This document shows, in pieces, positions 24,474 through 35,418 of a DNA stretch of 64,000 nucleotides. The notes under the pieces are model-generated. The model had not been told where the DNA came from, ran no database searches, and saw nothing but the letters and a program-made list of their open reading frames with translations. Location: NCBI GenBank assembly GCA_963931925.1, contig OZ007572.1, positions 21,356,460 through 21,420,459 on the forward strand. The letters are read 5' to 3'. Position 1 is the stretch's first letter. Each line of letters begins with the position of its first letter. The translations under genes and the position numbers were made by a program. The stretch is from Onchidella celtica. Its lineage: Eukaryota > Mollusca > Gastropoda > Systellommatophora > Onchidiidae.

Positions 24474-25241
24474 ATGGCGGCAGTGAGAGTGACTGCGGAG
24501 ATGTTGAAGTCCTTTGCTGGAGATGGGGATGTGGTGGCATGGATGCAAAAGGTGAAATTGGTAGCGAGGCTACAAGGAGTAAAGGACTTGGCAACATTTT
24601 TGCCTTTGTACTTAGAAGGAGATGCACTTGCCTTATTTTTGGAGCTAAGTGATGACGAACAGCTTGACATCAAAATAATTGAAAGAAAACTACTGGAGGC
24701 CTTTACCGATAGTCCATTCGTGGCATTTGCTAAATTATCACAGAAGAGATGGAACGGTGAGCAGGTTGACGTGTATGCCAATGAGTTGAGAAGGTTAGGC
24801 GGGTTAGCAGGTTTGAGTGGTGACAGTCTTGAGAGGGTAACCAAGCTTGCTTTTGTGAATGGGTTTCCAGATAGTGTGTCGTGCGAATTACAACAGATTG
24901 AGAGAGTATTCGAGATGAAAATGAGTGATGTGATTGGGAGAGCGAGAGTGCTTACGACAGCAACGAAGGGAGAAACAGTGGTTGCCTCTGCTACAACTTC
25001 ACGGATGATCAGGCGAGTGGAAAAGGACGGCGGAGGAGATGATGGTCGGCAGTTCAAGGGATCATGCTACCGATGTGGAGGACCGCACATGGCAAAGTAC
25101 TGCAATACCAGAATGAAACGCAGAGATATAATCTGCTATCGCTGCGACCAGGTCGGACACATTGCAAGCCAATGCAATCAGAATCAGGGAAACGAGCGAC
25201 GGGTGGCTGGTGCGCCAGCAGCCACTCTTCAACAGGAATGA
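24474..25241 (+). CDS. gag: Gag-like nucleocapsid protein, 255 aa
   Basis: Starts at ATG 24474, only 20 bp after the 5' LTR, and ends at TGA 25239-25241. The first ~180 residues are helix-rich and charged, as in retrotransposon capsid proteins, with no named motif that I can fix. Two zinc knuckles lie near the C-terminus. The first, at residue ~198, has spacing CX2CX3HX4C, one residue shorter than usual. The second, at residue ~221, is a standard CX2CX4HX4C. They would bind element RNA during particle assembly. The protein is short for a gag. A slippery heptamer with a downstream hairpin lies in its last 20 codons, and its stop overlaps the first in-frame pol ATG. A 264-codon antisense ORF is a shadow. 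Confidence 0.9.
   Translation: MAAVRVTAEMLKSFAGDGDVVAWMQKVKLVARLQGVKDLATFLPLYLEGDALALFLELSDDEQLDIKIIERKLLEAFTDSPFVAFAKLSQKRWNGEQVDVYANELRRLGGLAGLSGDSLERVTKLAFVNGFPDSVSCELQQIERVFEMKMSDVIGRARVLTTATKGETVVASATTSRMIRRVEKDGGGDDGRQFKGSCYRCGGPHMAKYCNTRMKRRDIICYRCDQVGHIASQCNQNQGNERRVAGAPAATLQQE
25187..25225 (+). promoter_or_regulatory. Predicted -1 ribosomal frameshift signal (GGGAAAC plus hairpin)
   Basis: The heptamer G GGA AAC (25187-25193) lies in the gag frame as X XXY YYZ, a classic -1 slippery sequence. A 9-nt spacer follows. Then comes a GC-rich inverted repeat, gtggctg (25203-25209) with cagccac (25219-25225), able to form a hairpin of 7 pairs or an alternative inner stem. Slipping back one base joins gag at Gln-Gly-Lys to the open pol frame, which reads through protease. 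The gag stop would otherwise end translation 46 nt later. Confidence 0.72.
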
Positions 25242-28144
25242 TGGCGCAGTTGTTACCCGTGATAGATGTTGTGTTGGGGGGACGAGTGGTGAAGGCGTTA
25301 GTAGATACCGGCTGCGATACTACTGTTGTTAGCTCGAAGGCTGTCGGAAGTTGTGATGGTGAGACCTTCATGGTGGCCTTTGATGGATCAAAAGTAAGGT
25401 GCCAGGGAAAGCAATTGCTCCGGATAGAGGTACGGGGAATTGAAGTAGAGAGTCATGCCATAGTATCGGATTCAGTCTTTGGAGATATAACTATCGTCTT
25501 GGGAATGGATTTGATTGAGAAAATGAAAGGCGTCACTGTCCGAAATGGAACTGTTAGGTTTGGTTTTGAGAGTTGTTCTGTGGCGAAAGAGGCACCGGGC
25601 AGTGATGAGAATTTGGGTGAGAAACCAACCTACATGGAAGACAAGTCTGTTAGTGGGATGGGACATAGAGTTAAAGATGGATCATGCAGTTCAATTGAAG
25701 ATGTCGATTTTACAGCTGAGTTTGATGGAGAAAAGTGGATTGTTAAGTGGAAGTGGAAATCATCTCCTCCGGTGTTAATGAACAGAGTAGGCTGTTACGA
25801 CAGAAATCTTCAGGGTGAAGTGGGGGATGGCTTTCATAACGAAGTTCAGCGGTGGATTGATGAGGGAATTTTGGTACCATGGGGAGAGACTGTTAAGAGT
25901 GGCATTATCCCACTGATGGCCGTGCAACAACCTACAAAGAACAAAGTGCGACCGGTTCTTGACTTTCGAGAACTCAACTTGCATATAAGTTGTCATACAG
26001 GCGACGATGTAACAGACGTGTGCAGTGAAACTCTGCGGGAATGGAGACAAACAGACGCCGGAACAATTGTTGATTTGAAGTCCGCTTACTTACAAATCCA
26101 CATGGATAAGGAGCTTTGGAAGTATCAGCTCGTAAATTACAAGGGCAAGACCTACTGTTTAACAAGACTTGGCTTTGGGTTAAATTCAGCGCCACGTATA
26201 ATGTCGAAAATATTGAAGACGGTTCTCGCAAAATCAGAAAAGGTGAAGGCTGGGACGAAATCATATATTGACGACATATTGGTTGATGAGAACCAGGTGA
26301 CACCCGATGAGCTGATCAGTCATCTTAACAGATATGGACTTGTGACAAAACCCCCTGAATCACTGGAGGGCGGCGCGGCTCTTGGATTGCGATTGAAAAC
26401 CAATGACTGTGGCGTCCTGGTTTTTACCAGAGGGAACGAACTGCCTGAAGAGGTGACGTGTCTTACCAAGAGAGAACTATTTTCGATCTGCGGAAAGCTC
26501 GTTGGGCATTATCCTGTGGCTGGATGGCTGAGAGTGGCAGCAAGTTACATCAAGAGAAAGGCAGGTTGTATAGGATGGGAGGAGCAGGTGGCTGAAGATG
26601 TTATTTGTATGTTACAAGATGTCCTGAAAAGGGTGAAAGAGAATGACCCGGTGACCGGAATATGGCAGGTTCATGAGAAAGTGAAAGGGATTGTATGGTG
26701 TGATGCGAGCAACATTGCACTTGGAGCATGTTTGGAAATTGGCAACAGTGTTGTGGAAGATGCAGCGTGGCTCCGAAAACCTTCCGATGTTAGCCATATC
26801 AATGTTGCAGAACTGGAAGCTGTGATGAAAGGCGTAAATATGGCTATAAAATGGGGACTAACGGAAATCGAGATTGTAACAGACTCCGCCACAGTTAGCG
26901 CATGGATAAAAACTATTCTCACCGCTGAGAGACGGGTTCACACCAAAGGGGCCGCTGAGTTGCTAGTGAAGCGACGGTTGAGAGTTTTGGAGAGTCTGAT
27001 TGATGAGTTCAACATCAGCGTTACCGTGACGTTGGTCTCAACTTCCAAGAATAAGGCCGATGTTCTTACAAGAGTGAAGAAGGAATGGATTAACAGACCA
27101 ATTAGTAAGATGAGCCAAGATGATTCAAGTATTTGTGCGGCAGGATATGTAAACCTGCGTACGCTTCATGAGATGCACCATATGGGCGTCGATCGCACTC
27201 TGTTCCTGGCAAGAAAGTCAATGCCAAACGTAAGTCGAGAGGCTGTGAAAAATGTCGTGAGAAGCTGCTCAAGGTGCCAATCAATAGATCCTGCTCCACG
27301 TGTTCACGAAAGAGGTCAATTGAGTATTTATGAAAATTGGAGAAGACTGGCGATTGATGTTACACATTATCATGGAATTCCGTATCTCTCAATCATAGAT
27401 TGTGGCCCCGGAAGGTTTGCAATATGGCGAAAATTGAACCGTGAGACTGGTGAGGCCGTAGCAGAAATCATGGAAGAAGTGTTTCTGGAGAGAGGACCGG
27501 TGTTGGAGGTTCTTATGGATAACGGACTGGCGTTTCACTCTGAAGTTGTGACAAACCTGTTGAACAGATGGAACGTTGTTGGGTTCTTTAGGGCGGCTTA
27601 TCGGCCAAGCGGGAACGGGATCATTGAGCGGAATCACCGGTTTATCAAAGCTGTTGCAGAACGATGTTCCATTTCTCCACAAGAGGCGGTCTTTTGGTAT
27701 AACTCTACTCCAAGGTATGGGACTGATTCAAATTCCGTGCCGTTCCAAGCAGTTTACCAATATGATTGGGGTAATCCCGCCCGCATTGAACAGGAGGATG
27801 AATCTCTCGTGAAAAGTGGATGCGTTAAGATTGGTGATGAGGTATGGGTCAAACCACCTAACAATCGTTGCACAACACAGTGGAAGAAGGGAACGGTGAC
27901 TGGAATTAACTCTGTGAACAATGTGGTGGTAGACGGTACGCCTCGGCACATCCTTGACATTAGGAGAGTGATAGAACAAGAACAAGAAACAGAAGCCGAT
28001 CGAGTTGAAGAGAACAACGATGGACCACAAGGATCTGAAGCTGAAAACGAGGAGCTAGTGCGTGACCAGCCTGATGAACAACGGCGGAACCCGAGACGGC
28101 TAAGGCGGCCTCCAGCATGGCTCTCGGATTATGATATTGAATAG
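25238..28144 (+). CDS. pol: Pol polyprotein: protease, reverse transcriptase, RNase H, integrase (968 aa from the overlapping ATG)
   Basis: The frame is open from 25064. The first ATG after gag is at 25238, in an ATGA overlap with the gag stop; frameshifting at 25187 is the likelier entry. Numbered from 25238: aspartic protease with DTG at residue 23; RT with the palm Asp in the VDLKSAYLQI segment and YIDD at about 343; RNase H with WCDAS (Asp ~489), VAELEAV, TDSATV and NKADVL giving D-E-D-D; integrase with an HHCC zinc finger starting at about 644 and catalytic D707, D761, E797, i.e. D,D(35)E. The C-terminus has a basic and acidic tail. No internal stop or frameshift is seen, so the gene may be functional. 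The RT diverges from common Ty3/Gypsy types. Several shadow ORFs lie on both strands. Confidence 0.93.
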   Translation: MMAQLLPVIDVVLGGRVVKALVDTGCDTTVVSSKAVGSCDGETFMVAFDGSKVRCQGKQLLRIEVRGIEVESHAIVSDSVFGDITIVLGMDLIEKMKGVTVRNGTVRFGFESCSVAKEAPGSDENLGEKPTYMEDKSVSGMGHRVKDGSCSSIEDVDFTAEFDGEKWIVKWKWKSSPPVLMNRVGCYDRNLQGEVGDGFHNEVQRWIDEGILVPWGETVKSGIIPLMAVQQPTKNKVRPVLDFRELNLHISCHTGDDVTDVCSETLREWRQTDAGTIVDLKSAYLQIHMDKELWKYQLVNYKGKTYCLTRLGFGLNSAPRIMSKILKTVLAKSEKVKAGTKSYIDDILVDENQVTPDELISHLNRYGLVTKPPESLEGGAALGLRLKTNDCGVLVFTRGNELPEEVTCLTKRELFSICGKLVGHYPVAGWLRVAASYIKRKAGCIGWEEQVAEDVICMLQDVLKRVKENDPVTGIWQVHEKVKGIVWCDASNIALGACLEIGNSVVEDAAWLRKPSDVSHINVAELEAVMKGVNMAIKWGLTEIEIVTDSATVSAWIKTILTAERRVHTKGAAELLVKRRLRVLESLIDEFNISVTVTLVSTSKNKADVLTRVKKEWINRPISKMSQDDSSICAAGYVNLRTLHEMHHMGVDRTLFLARKSMPNVSREAVKNVVRSCSRCQSIDPAPRVHERGQLSIYENWRRLAIDVTHYHGIPYLSIIDCGPGRFAIWRKLNRETGEAVAEIMEEVFLERGPVLEVLMDNGLAFHSEVVTNLLNRWNVVGFFRAAYRPSGNGIIERNHRFIKAVAERCSISPQEAVFWYNSTPRYGTDSNSVPFQAVYQYDWGNPARIEQEDESLVKSGCVKIGDEVWVKPPNNRCTTQWKKGTVTGINSVNNVVVDGTPRHILDIRRVIEQEQETEADRVEENNDGPQGSEAENEELVRDQPDEQRRNPRRLRRPPAWLSDYDIE

Positions 28145-28193
28145 AAGCAGGGAATTTGTACATATGTAATATATTGATCTGGAGTTAATCTTA

Positions 28194-28207
28194 AGATCAA
28201 GGGGGCA
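28194..28207 (+). other. Polypurine tract before the 3' LTR
   Basis: agatcaagggggca abuts the 3' LTR start at 28208. The position and the purine run aaggggg fit the plus-strand primer of LTR elements. The two interrupting pyrimidines (tc) leave a short core. Confidence 0.7.
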
Positions 28208-28502
28208 TGTAATTTGGTTTAAATAAGTGAGTCGAACTCAGAGAGAGACAAGAATTTGGCATCCCCATGGTGATTGATTCACCACAGAATACGGGTATCC
28301 CCAATCTTAATCATTGCGCACCCTGAATAACATTGGTATTATTCACATCCATCAGCGGTGCGAACGTTGTCAACCGCCAGTGTGGTCTGTCGTGATTAAT
28401 TCGTGTGTGGATGCAGGGAGGGATTTCTGACGAGATGAAAACATGGTGAGAGAATAGTTCTTTTAGTGCTGAAATTTTCAAGTCCAGGACAGTAAAACTA
28501 CA
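28208..28502 (+). repeat. 3' LTR (295 bp)
   Basis: Matches the 5' LTR over its full length in a base-by-base reading. It is followed directly by the second ctaat target copy. Confidence 0.95.
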
Positions 28503-28507
28503 CTAAT

Positions 28508-29961
28508 TACACATATTTTCTGGAAAAAGGCACATTTCAGAATATATAAATATCACAATAAACAGGTAAAGATATGTACAATGAAAATTGTGCTGTAAGA
28601 AACAGTGCGTCTCAGAGTTTCATTAATCACTCACCTTGATGCCAGTCTATTAAAATTAATGTTCTACGCTTGAATACTTTAAATATGAATCCAATTATCT
28701 ACTATTTACTACAAAATATGCATGTTTGGTGATGCATTTCCTAGTCATTTATATCTGTTGACTGTTTTCACATTTTAACTGGGATCTTTTCCATTATACA
28801 TATTTACACCATAATATATTTATCTTTTCTGTTTTATGGCTATTCTTTCTTCGTAATTATTTCCATTATACATACCAATACCTTGCTAAGTGAATTTATA
28901 ATAAATATATAAACAAATCAATTCCATTCACCCTGCTTTTTTTCTCAACTTCCCAGCTGTGCATGATTTTTTCATTATTCACTTACCATTCGTGTCTATA
29001 TTTCTGTTCTCTTTTCAATATCACATGTTCTGGGGTGCAAGGAGTTTTCAAGTAATTAGTAAAATTGGGAAAAAAACAACAACAAACAAACTGATAGAAC
29101 CGATCATTAAGCACAGCATACAGGTTTGGGTTATCTGTTGGCAGTTCATGCAGATAAATCACATGTAAGGTCATGTTCTACACGATCTGGAGTGAATTCA
29201 TTAAAAAAAATCTGACTAGGTCAAAAAGAATGAAGATATTTTAATTTCGGCTCTTCTCATTTGTTTCACATTTGATGATGTATGCCGAAAACCCTAGTAC
29301 AAACCCTCTAAATTGAGTTATGTTGACAACCAAGTCTGAAATGCTGTCGTGAGACAGTGAAAAAATTTGAAAACTTGCTCAAGAAACTCTCCACAACTAC
29401 GGAACAAAGTTTCAATAATGAAAAATACTGCCTTAAATTATTAAGTTTCTGGCTGGCTAAAACAAAACTGATATTGTAAGATCCACTACTTACAAAAGAA
29501 TAAAATGAACTGATTCAGGTAATTTGAAGAACAACCATTCCCATCTGCAACTGAAAAGGTCAGTCTAAAAACCTTACAGCTAGCTCTGCCAATTCAACTT
29601 CAACTGCTGTGAACACAAAATGTTTGTAAAGACATGACCATATTATTCCCAATGATAAAAAATCTCCACCATCTGAAAAACTGACATCCAAATGGTACTA
29701 ACAAACTGCTGAAATCTATGAATGTTGATCCATGTAGAAGTCAAAGCTAATTTACCTTACATTTGATTGCACTGGACTTATTGATATTTTGAAAAAGATA
29801 TTCAAACAATTTCTGCAGATGTTAATGAAACTAAATAGCATTTTATCAAGAGGAAAAGGAAAAACTAACCCCTTGCTTGCCATTTGTTTATTCCAACTAT
29901 AAAAAAAAACAGGTACTATTTTGCTCAGATATCAGGTGTTGGTTGATGATATCTAATACTT
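28508..29961. other. AT-rich non-coding stretch
   Basis: No gene or structured repeat is seen. Short ORFs have no features. Confidence 0.4.
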
Positions 29962-30733
29962 TTAACCCTCACCCTGCGCGGGGCGGCAATAGTCGGTATT
30001 GACTTGCAAGCTCTCACGCCGCACTTTTGCCGCCCAGGTCAAGCTGACCGCGCCACGCGCAAGCCCTATTTTCAGGCGTCGGGTCACTGACCTTTTTGAG
30101 ACGTAACCACCGTGTTATTGTTCATTGTATCTCTTCTAAATCAAAGACATTGTGACATGGACATGTTAACCAGTGAACCACTGGTCGGAATCACAAAGAC
30201 TAAGCTTTCAAAGGCTCTCCCCACACTTTCAAAAGATGTAACATCGACATGCGAACTGTTGCTTAACAAATTTGCAATATTATCTGATTTTCTCACAAGC
30301 TGACCACCATCTGGAGTTGTCTGTATCTAAGAACCAATCAGAAACAAGCTCTGAAATAATCTTTGCCCCAAATGCCCACATTGGTTTATTAGTATGTGTC
30401 AATCCGGATGAAACCATTTGTGTAGGGCTTGGGAGGGCGTGGCTAGTTATCATGCTTCGTTCTCACGAAAACTACAGCTGTCAGTTTGGAATCATAAGTC
30501 AGATCATTGGTTAGAGACTGACAGACTAAGGTTTTGCTGGTTAATTCATTATCAAGCGTGATAAGGCATAGCAGCGAATGTTTTCATACCGATCAATAAA
30601 AACCAAACCACGTGGACAGCGTATGTGGTCATCGTCTAGCGGCACGGGTCAGTGACCCCAGATAAGATTCTCCGTGAGTAAGGTCACTGACGGGGCAGCG
30701 GGCTTTACGGGTAACGCACAGGGTGAGTGTTAA
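29962..30733. mobile_element. TTAA-flanked (piggyBac-like) non-autonomous element, 772 bp
   Basis: TTAA sits at both ends (29962-29965 and 30730-30733). Just inside are inverted ends ccctcaccctgcgcg (left) and, read inward from the right, cactcaccctgtgcg. TTAA target duplications plus short CCC-type inverted ends are the piggyBac hallmark. The subterminal parts are GC-rich (gcggggcggcaatagtcgg; cgggtcactgacc) against an AT-rich neighbourhood. There is no transposase. Its ends resemble those at 48576-49669. Confidence 0.75.
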
Positions 30734-33700
30734 GACCTGTCTCTACTGGCGCCTGAAAGCAAAGTCTTGTTCCTAAAATTTGCACAACAGTGACCAATTC
30801 ACAACACCTAAACTGAAATCAAATCCAAAACTGAATCAAAAATGGATGAAGATTTCATGTGAGTTGCCTCACAGTAAAAACAACTGACACCATAAACCAG
30901 TCTCAAAGACTACAGATAATTGGTAGGTGCCTTCAGCAACTAACTGGTACCAGTCTCCTCCGGATATGTGGTTTCGTAAACCAAATTATAGTAAATCAAA
31001 TGAGGACATTATTATACAGATACCACATTAATGGTATGGTCTAACTTTCTTCACGCCATGCTGCTGAAATGTGATGCATCCCAACAAAATCACACAAAGG
31101 CACAAAGTGGAATTATATTTCAGCTAAAATAAATAAGCACTTCTGAGTCTCAGAACAAATACAAGGTGTGTCCAACATCCAAAGCAAGAGGCTCTGTAGT
31201 TCAAAATACTTTACACTCAAGGTCTCAAAATTTTCACGATTTCCAACTATATATTCCTCACAATCAATACAGTTTCGTTCTTTGGTGCCATTCGTCAAGG
31301 GCTTGACAATAGTCAATTTCAGGTAAAGCCTGCTACTCTAAATTTGTCTTTTGAGGAGACTTGGATGCGTCTCTACTTTCTTCTTGGCCAATGCATTTCA
31401 AGGCTTTGGAAAGAAAAAATTTACAATGTTTTTGGGTTGGGGGAGTTGAGTGGATATATTTCATTTTAATTTCCTCATGAAAGTGACAAGGGGTTCTCAG
31501 TTTTTAAGGCCTTATGTAATCCTAATGCAAAAATGATCTTGGAAGTCCTCAGAGTGTTTTCATGATTTTCTGTGGATAATGTAACTGTCCACAATAGTGT
31601 CTGCACAAAATGTTTCACTGCCTAAGATAGTAACCTGGAGTAGAATAGCCCTGATTCTGATGACTGTGAAGATCTGATTCACTTGCATTATATACCGAAT
31701 GTCTCCTGTAAAGATCATTATGTTTTACAGTTTGTTCTTTACTCTGAGTTTATGCATGCTGAGGCTTGCATATTACGAGACTGTTTACTAAACTATAATC
31801 TATGAGTGTTCTGTTAGAGGTTAACAATCAAAAAAGATATTTTTTTTCCCGTTACACTAAATTATATGATTTTCACAATTATATTTCTTCGCTTTTTTAT
31901 ATTTCATTAAGATTTTGTATAAAACTGATTAACTTCTGAAAGTATGACATTATTTACATGGTGATGCATCACATACAGCAGTACAAGTAATGAAAAACTA
32001 CTGGTGCACATATTTCATTCAATGCCACGTAAGAAAAAATCAGTTAACTCTTAAATCCATTCATAATGGCAACCACAAAGCGATGCAGCAGAGAAATCAA
32101 ACCAATCATGAATTCACATATTTTTCAGGCCTCCATAAATGTCCAGACCAGCTGGCAGAGGTAAGTCTTGAATCAAATCCATATTAGTGAAAACTGAACA
32201 ATGTTGACAATTCATATATGAAGAAGAAAACAAACAAATATCATGATCGGTTTACCACAGAAATGTGAGACAGAGCCCGAAACAATAGAAAAATCTTTCT
32301 CTCATCTTAGTACAATTCAAACTGATGCAAAATAAGTTCTGTGAAGTAACTCAAAGGCCAGTATGTTCTCACCATAATAGACTTGTCTTTCTCAGTTTTT
32401 CAGATTGAAAGAAGTCTTATCATCATGTTTACAAATAAACGACAATGTCATGAACACAATTAATAATGGAGGCTTCAAATTCGTTTTAAAAAAAAATGAT
32501 GTAAAAATTAGCCCATCATTTTCTTTTTTCATTGTAAATTTATAGTCACTGGCTGAGTCTTGCCATTATCTGTTGTGCACCGAACCCAAGCATGAATAAA
32601 GTATGGTGAAGTCAAACCTGCAAGATCTTGTTCTGACAGATGTGACCAATTAATCTAGTAGTGTCAAAATACAAGCAAGTCAAACACTAGACAATGCACA
32701 CATGCAGATCATGGTTATGAAATTAATTTTAAGCCATAGAGACAAATTCAGGCCCAAAACAGGTGAACATCAGTGTCAGTAATGCAGTTTTCTTTATGCT
32801 GTTATGAAGATAAATTCAAGTACAAATGTACATATGCTTTGGTTTCTTGGATTTATTTATAAAAAATATATATATATATATATACACAAGTCAGTTTCAC
32901 GTCTTCATAATTTTACATAAAAGAGACAAATTCTCTTTCTTATAAAATTTAAACGGTAAATGTATGACACTGTCCACTGTACAAAAGAATATGACTGTTC
33001 AGGACAGTGTGCTCCGCTATGTCAATGTCTTTGCACTGACATTTGCAACAAGACAAAAAGTTTGGAATCTGCTGTATGTAATAAAACCAACTGTCCAATA
33101 TTTACACTGCAACTTATGTACATTTCATATATGTGTAACAAAGAAAGCAACTACTTCAAAATCTGAGAAACAGATCGTGTTCAGAATGAATAGTAAAGAA
33201 AAAATCTTTGTGATCAAGCAATCCAATGCCAGTGTAGTGTTTATTATATCCTCCCTCCCCTTTTTCAAATACTTAACAACCTGATTTTATTTCAAATCTA
33301 GTGACCTTAAAACATTCAAGTTTAAACATTCTGGTGGCAGGGCTTTTTTTTTACCTGTCGTAGTTATTTGGCATGCAAATTTTGTGAACCAATAATGAGT
33401 ATTTTCGACAAGCCTTACATAAAACTAAATACTTCAGTGACCCCTAATTCCTACTGTAACGTTGGTGAAACATCCTAATAATATGCATTTAAGCTTGCCT
33501 TTCAGTGAATGAACAATCACAGAGACGAATGTGCAGTTAAGTTACCCCATCAGACAGTTTTGAAAAACAAATGACCCCAGCTTCAAATCAGCTCTTAAGA
33601 ATGAAACGTTTCAACTGCGCATGTTCCAAACCATATTTCAGAGGTCTTATTTCTTAGCTACCATGTCTATTATATTCACTACTTTTGGCGGAAGTTGCTT

Positions 33701-35172
33701 TATCTTTGTCATCCATTTGTGCCCAGTGTGAGCATTTTGTTCATGAACTTTACACTGAGGCACCAAATGTATATAATTGTGCGCCATTGAACCAACAGGT
33801 ACATAGGAAAGCAAATGAAATCTAAAAAAAAGACAAAAAAAACAAAACAACAGACATCAGTCAGGTGAAAACTCTGATTCAGGACTTTCTGAAGTTCTGA
33901 TACACCAACACATTATTCTTTCAGCTGCTCTCATCTCTGGAGCGCTTACATACTTCACTGTCTACTGAAATCTAAATTATGGTGGCCTCAAAAAACAACT
34001 GCATGACAGTCCATCCACTCTAAGGAAGGTTGAAAATTAGTGAAAAATCTTGAAATTAATAATAAATTCTCAGTTCTGATCCATTACATTTTCACAGCAC
34101 TATCATGGTTTCAATAGCCTTTATTTTTTTTACTCATGAATGGTGCCCTCATTCTGTCCAGAGCAATGAATTCAACTAGTGAACCTGATCTTAATTTCTT
34201 TGCTGTTCACTGAAAGAGACTGAGTACCTTTCAAGCACTAAAAATCTTGATTGCTGGATCTACAGAAACATGCAAAATGAGAATATGGGATATATTAGAA
34301 CATGCATCTATATTTAAAATCCCATAACATTAACCCGTTGTTTACATTATTTTGGCATCTTTGATCTTAAATATGCATTCTACTGATCAGGTTGAGGTCA
34401 TGGCATACAGCAGGTATAAATGCTTTGACATATCAACAGCAGTTGTTAGTCAACTATTTTTCTCTCTTCACATGCAAGGCAGGTGTTCTCATCACAAATT
34501 CAACACTTTCTTGATTTCAACATGTGTTTTCAACTGGCCCCAAAGCTTAAGACTGTGAAACTGCAATTGTATGAACACTCAGACTTTACAAAGCCATTCA
34601 CTTACTCTTGTACGATTCCATTTAGCATCTCTCCATCTCCAAACCAATTCTAATCTATCTGTCTTCAAACCGATCCTCGAAACAGATAATGAACAATATT
34701 GTATCTGTTTATATGAAAATGTGAAAGCCTATCACAAAAAATTATGAAAACATTTTAAAATGAACAATGTGTCACAAGAATATCACTTCTTCACATCATT
34801 AACGCGACAATGGTAATATCCATCATGATAACACATCTTGAAAGGAGAACCCCAACGGTTGTTGACTCAACGATGAGTGTGTTAAAAGGTTAACAGTTAA
34901 GTAGGTACAAGACCAGGCATGTATCCTTCACAGCAAACTGTTCTGTTTCAGCCAATCACAAGTCAGAAAATCCACAATTATGACGACCCTGCATGCATTA
35001 ATTTAAAATTGCCTCATCAAGCCTCAAGTAAATAAACAAACATAAGTCATCTCTGTATAGGCATGTCAACATACTGGGATCCTGCACAGCTCAGAAAGAA
35101 GACTCCAGATCACTTCTGAAGACTAATATACAAAATTTCGTATCACACTGGCACAACCCATCACTTGTTAGT
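30734..35172. other. AT-rich non-coding stretch with a (TA)n tract
   Basis: No gene is seen. A (TA)n microsatellite is at about 32867-32884. The ORFs at 32960-33166 and 32964-33284 overlap in different frames and have no domain support. The region may contain further 3' UTR of the minus-strand channel gene. Confidence 0.4.
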
Positions 35173-35178
35173 TTTATT
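35173..35178 (-). terminator. Candidate polyadenylation signal (AATAAA) for CaV1
   Basis: On the minus strand AATAAA lies about 240 nt beyond the stop codon at 35419. A GT-rich stretch (gggttgtgccagtgtg) follows 15-30 nt further on, as expected of a cleavage site. Other AATAAA words occur further downstream, so the 3' end is not settled. Confidence 0.35.
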
Positions 35179-35418
35179 ATCACACAGAGGCCACAAAACC
35201 ATTCCATCTCCACTCTCTAATAAAAGAAGTTATCACTCACTTTTGTTGTAAACAACCTGTAGGATGTAGGCACAAGTTAGTCTGAAGCTATCACATGCAG
35301 GGGACACTGCAGGGATTACAAAAAAAAAGGGAGAACAATCCGTGGACTTCATCAAACACAAATTGTGCTTTGTTAACGTCATCCAGGCTCTACCACATGC
35401 CTAGTCTGTCAGCCAATG

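Larger units (their letters stand above)
24155..28507 (+). mobile_element. Complete LTR retrotransposon (Ty3/Gypsy-like), 4343 bp plus target duplication
   Basis: Two 295-bp LTRs bound a gag and a pol gene. A 5-bp target duplication, ctaat, lies at 24155-24159 and 28503-28507. The LTRs start TGTA and end TACA. By eye they match base for base, which implies a recent insertion. The order PR-RT-RNase H-IN in pol fits Ty3/Gypsy (and BEL/Pao) rather than Copia. The RT (YIDD, LGFGLNSAP) looks closer to Ty3/Gypsy but diverges from the classic lineages. No envelope ORF is present. The element sits about 7 kb beyond the stop codon of the calcium-channel gene, in opposite orientation. Confidence 0.93.

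Noticed and set aside
24263..25057. 264-codon antisense ORF opposite gag
   Set aside because: It covers the LTR and gag in antisense and shows no domain. It is a shadow of the retrotransposon gene.
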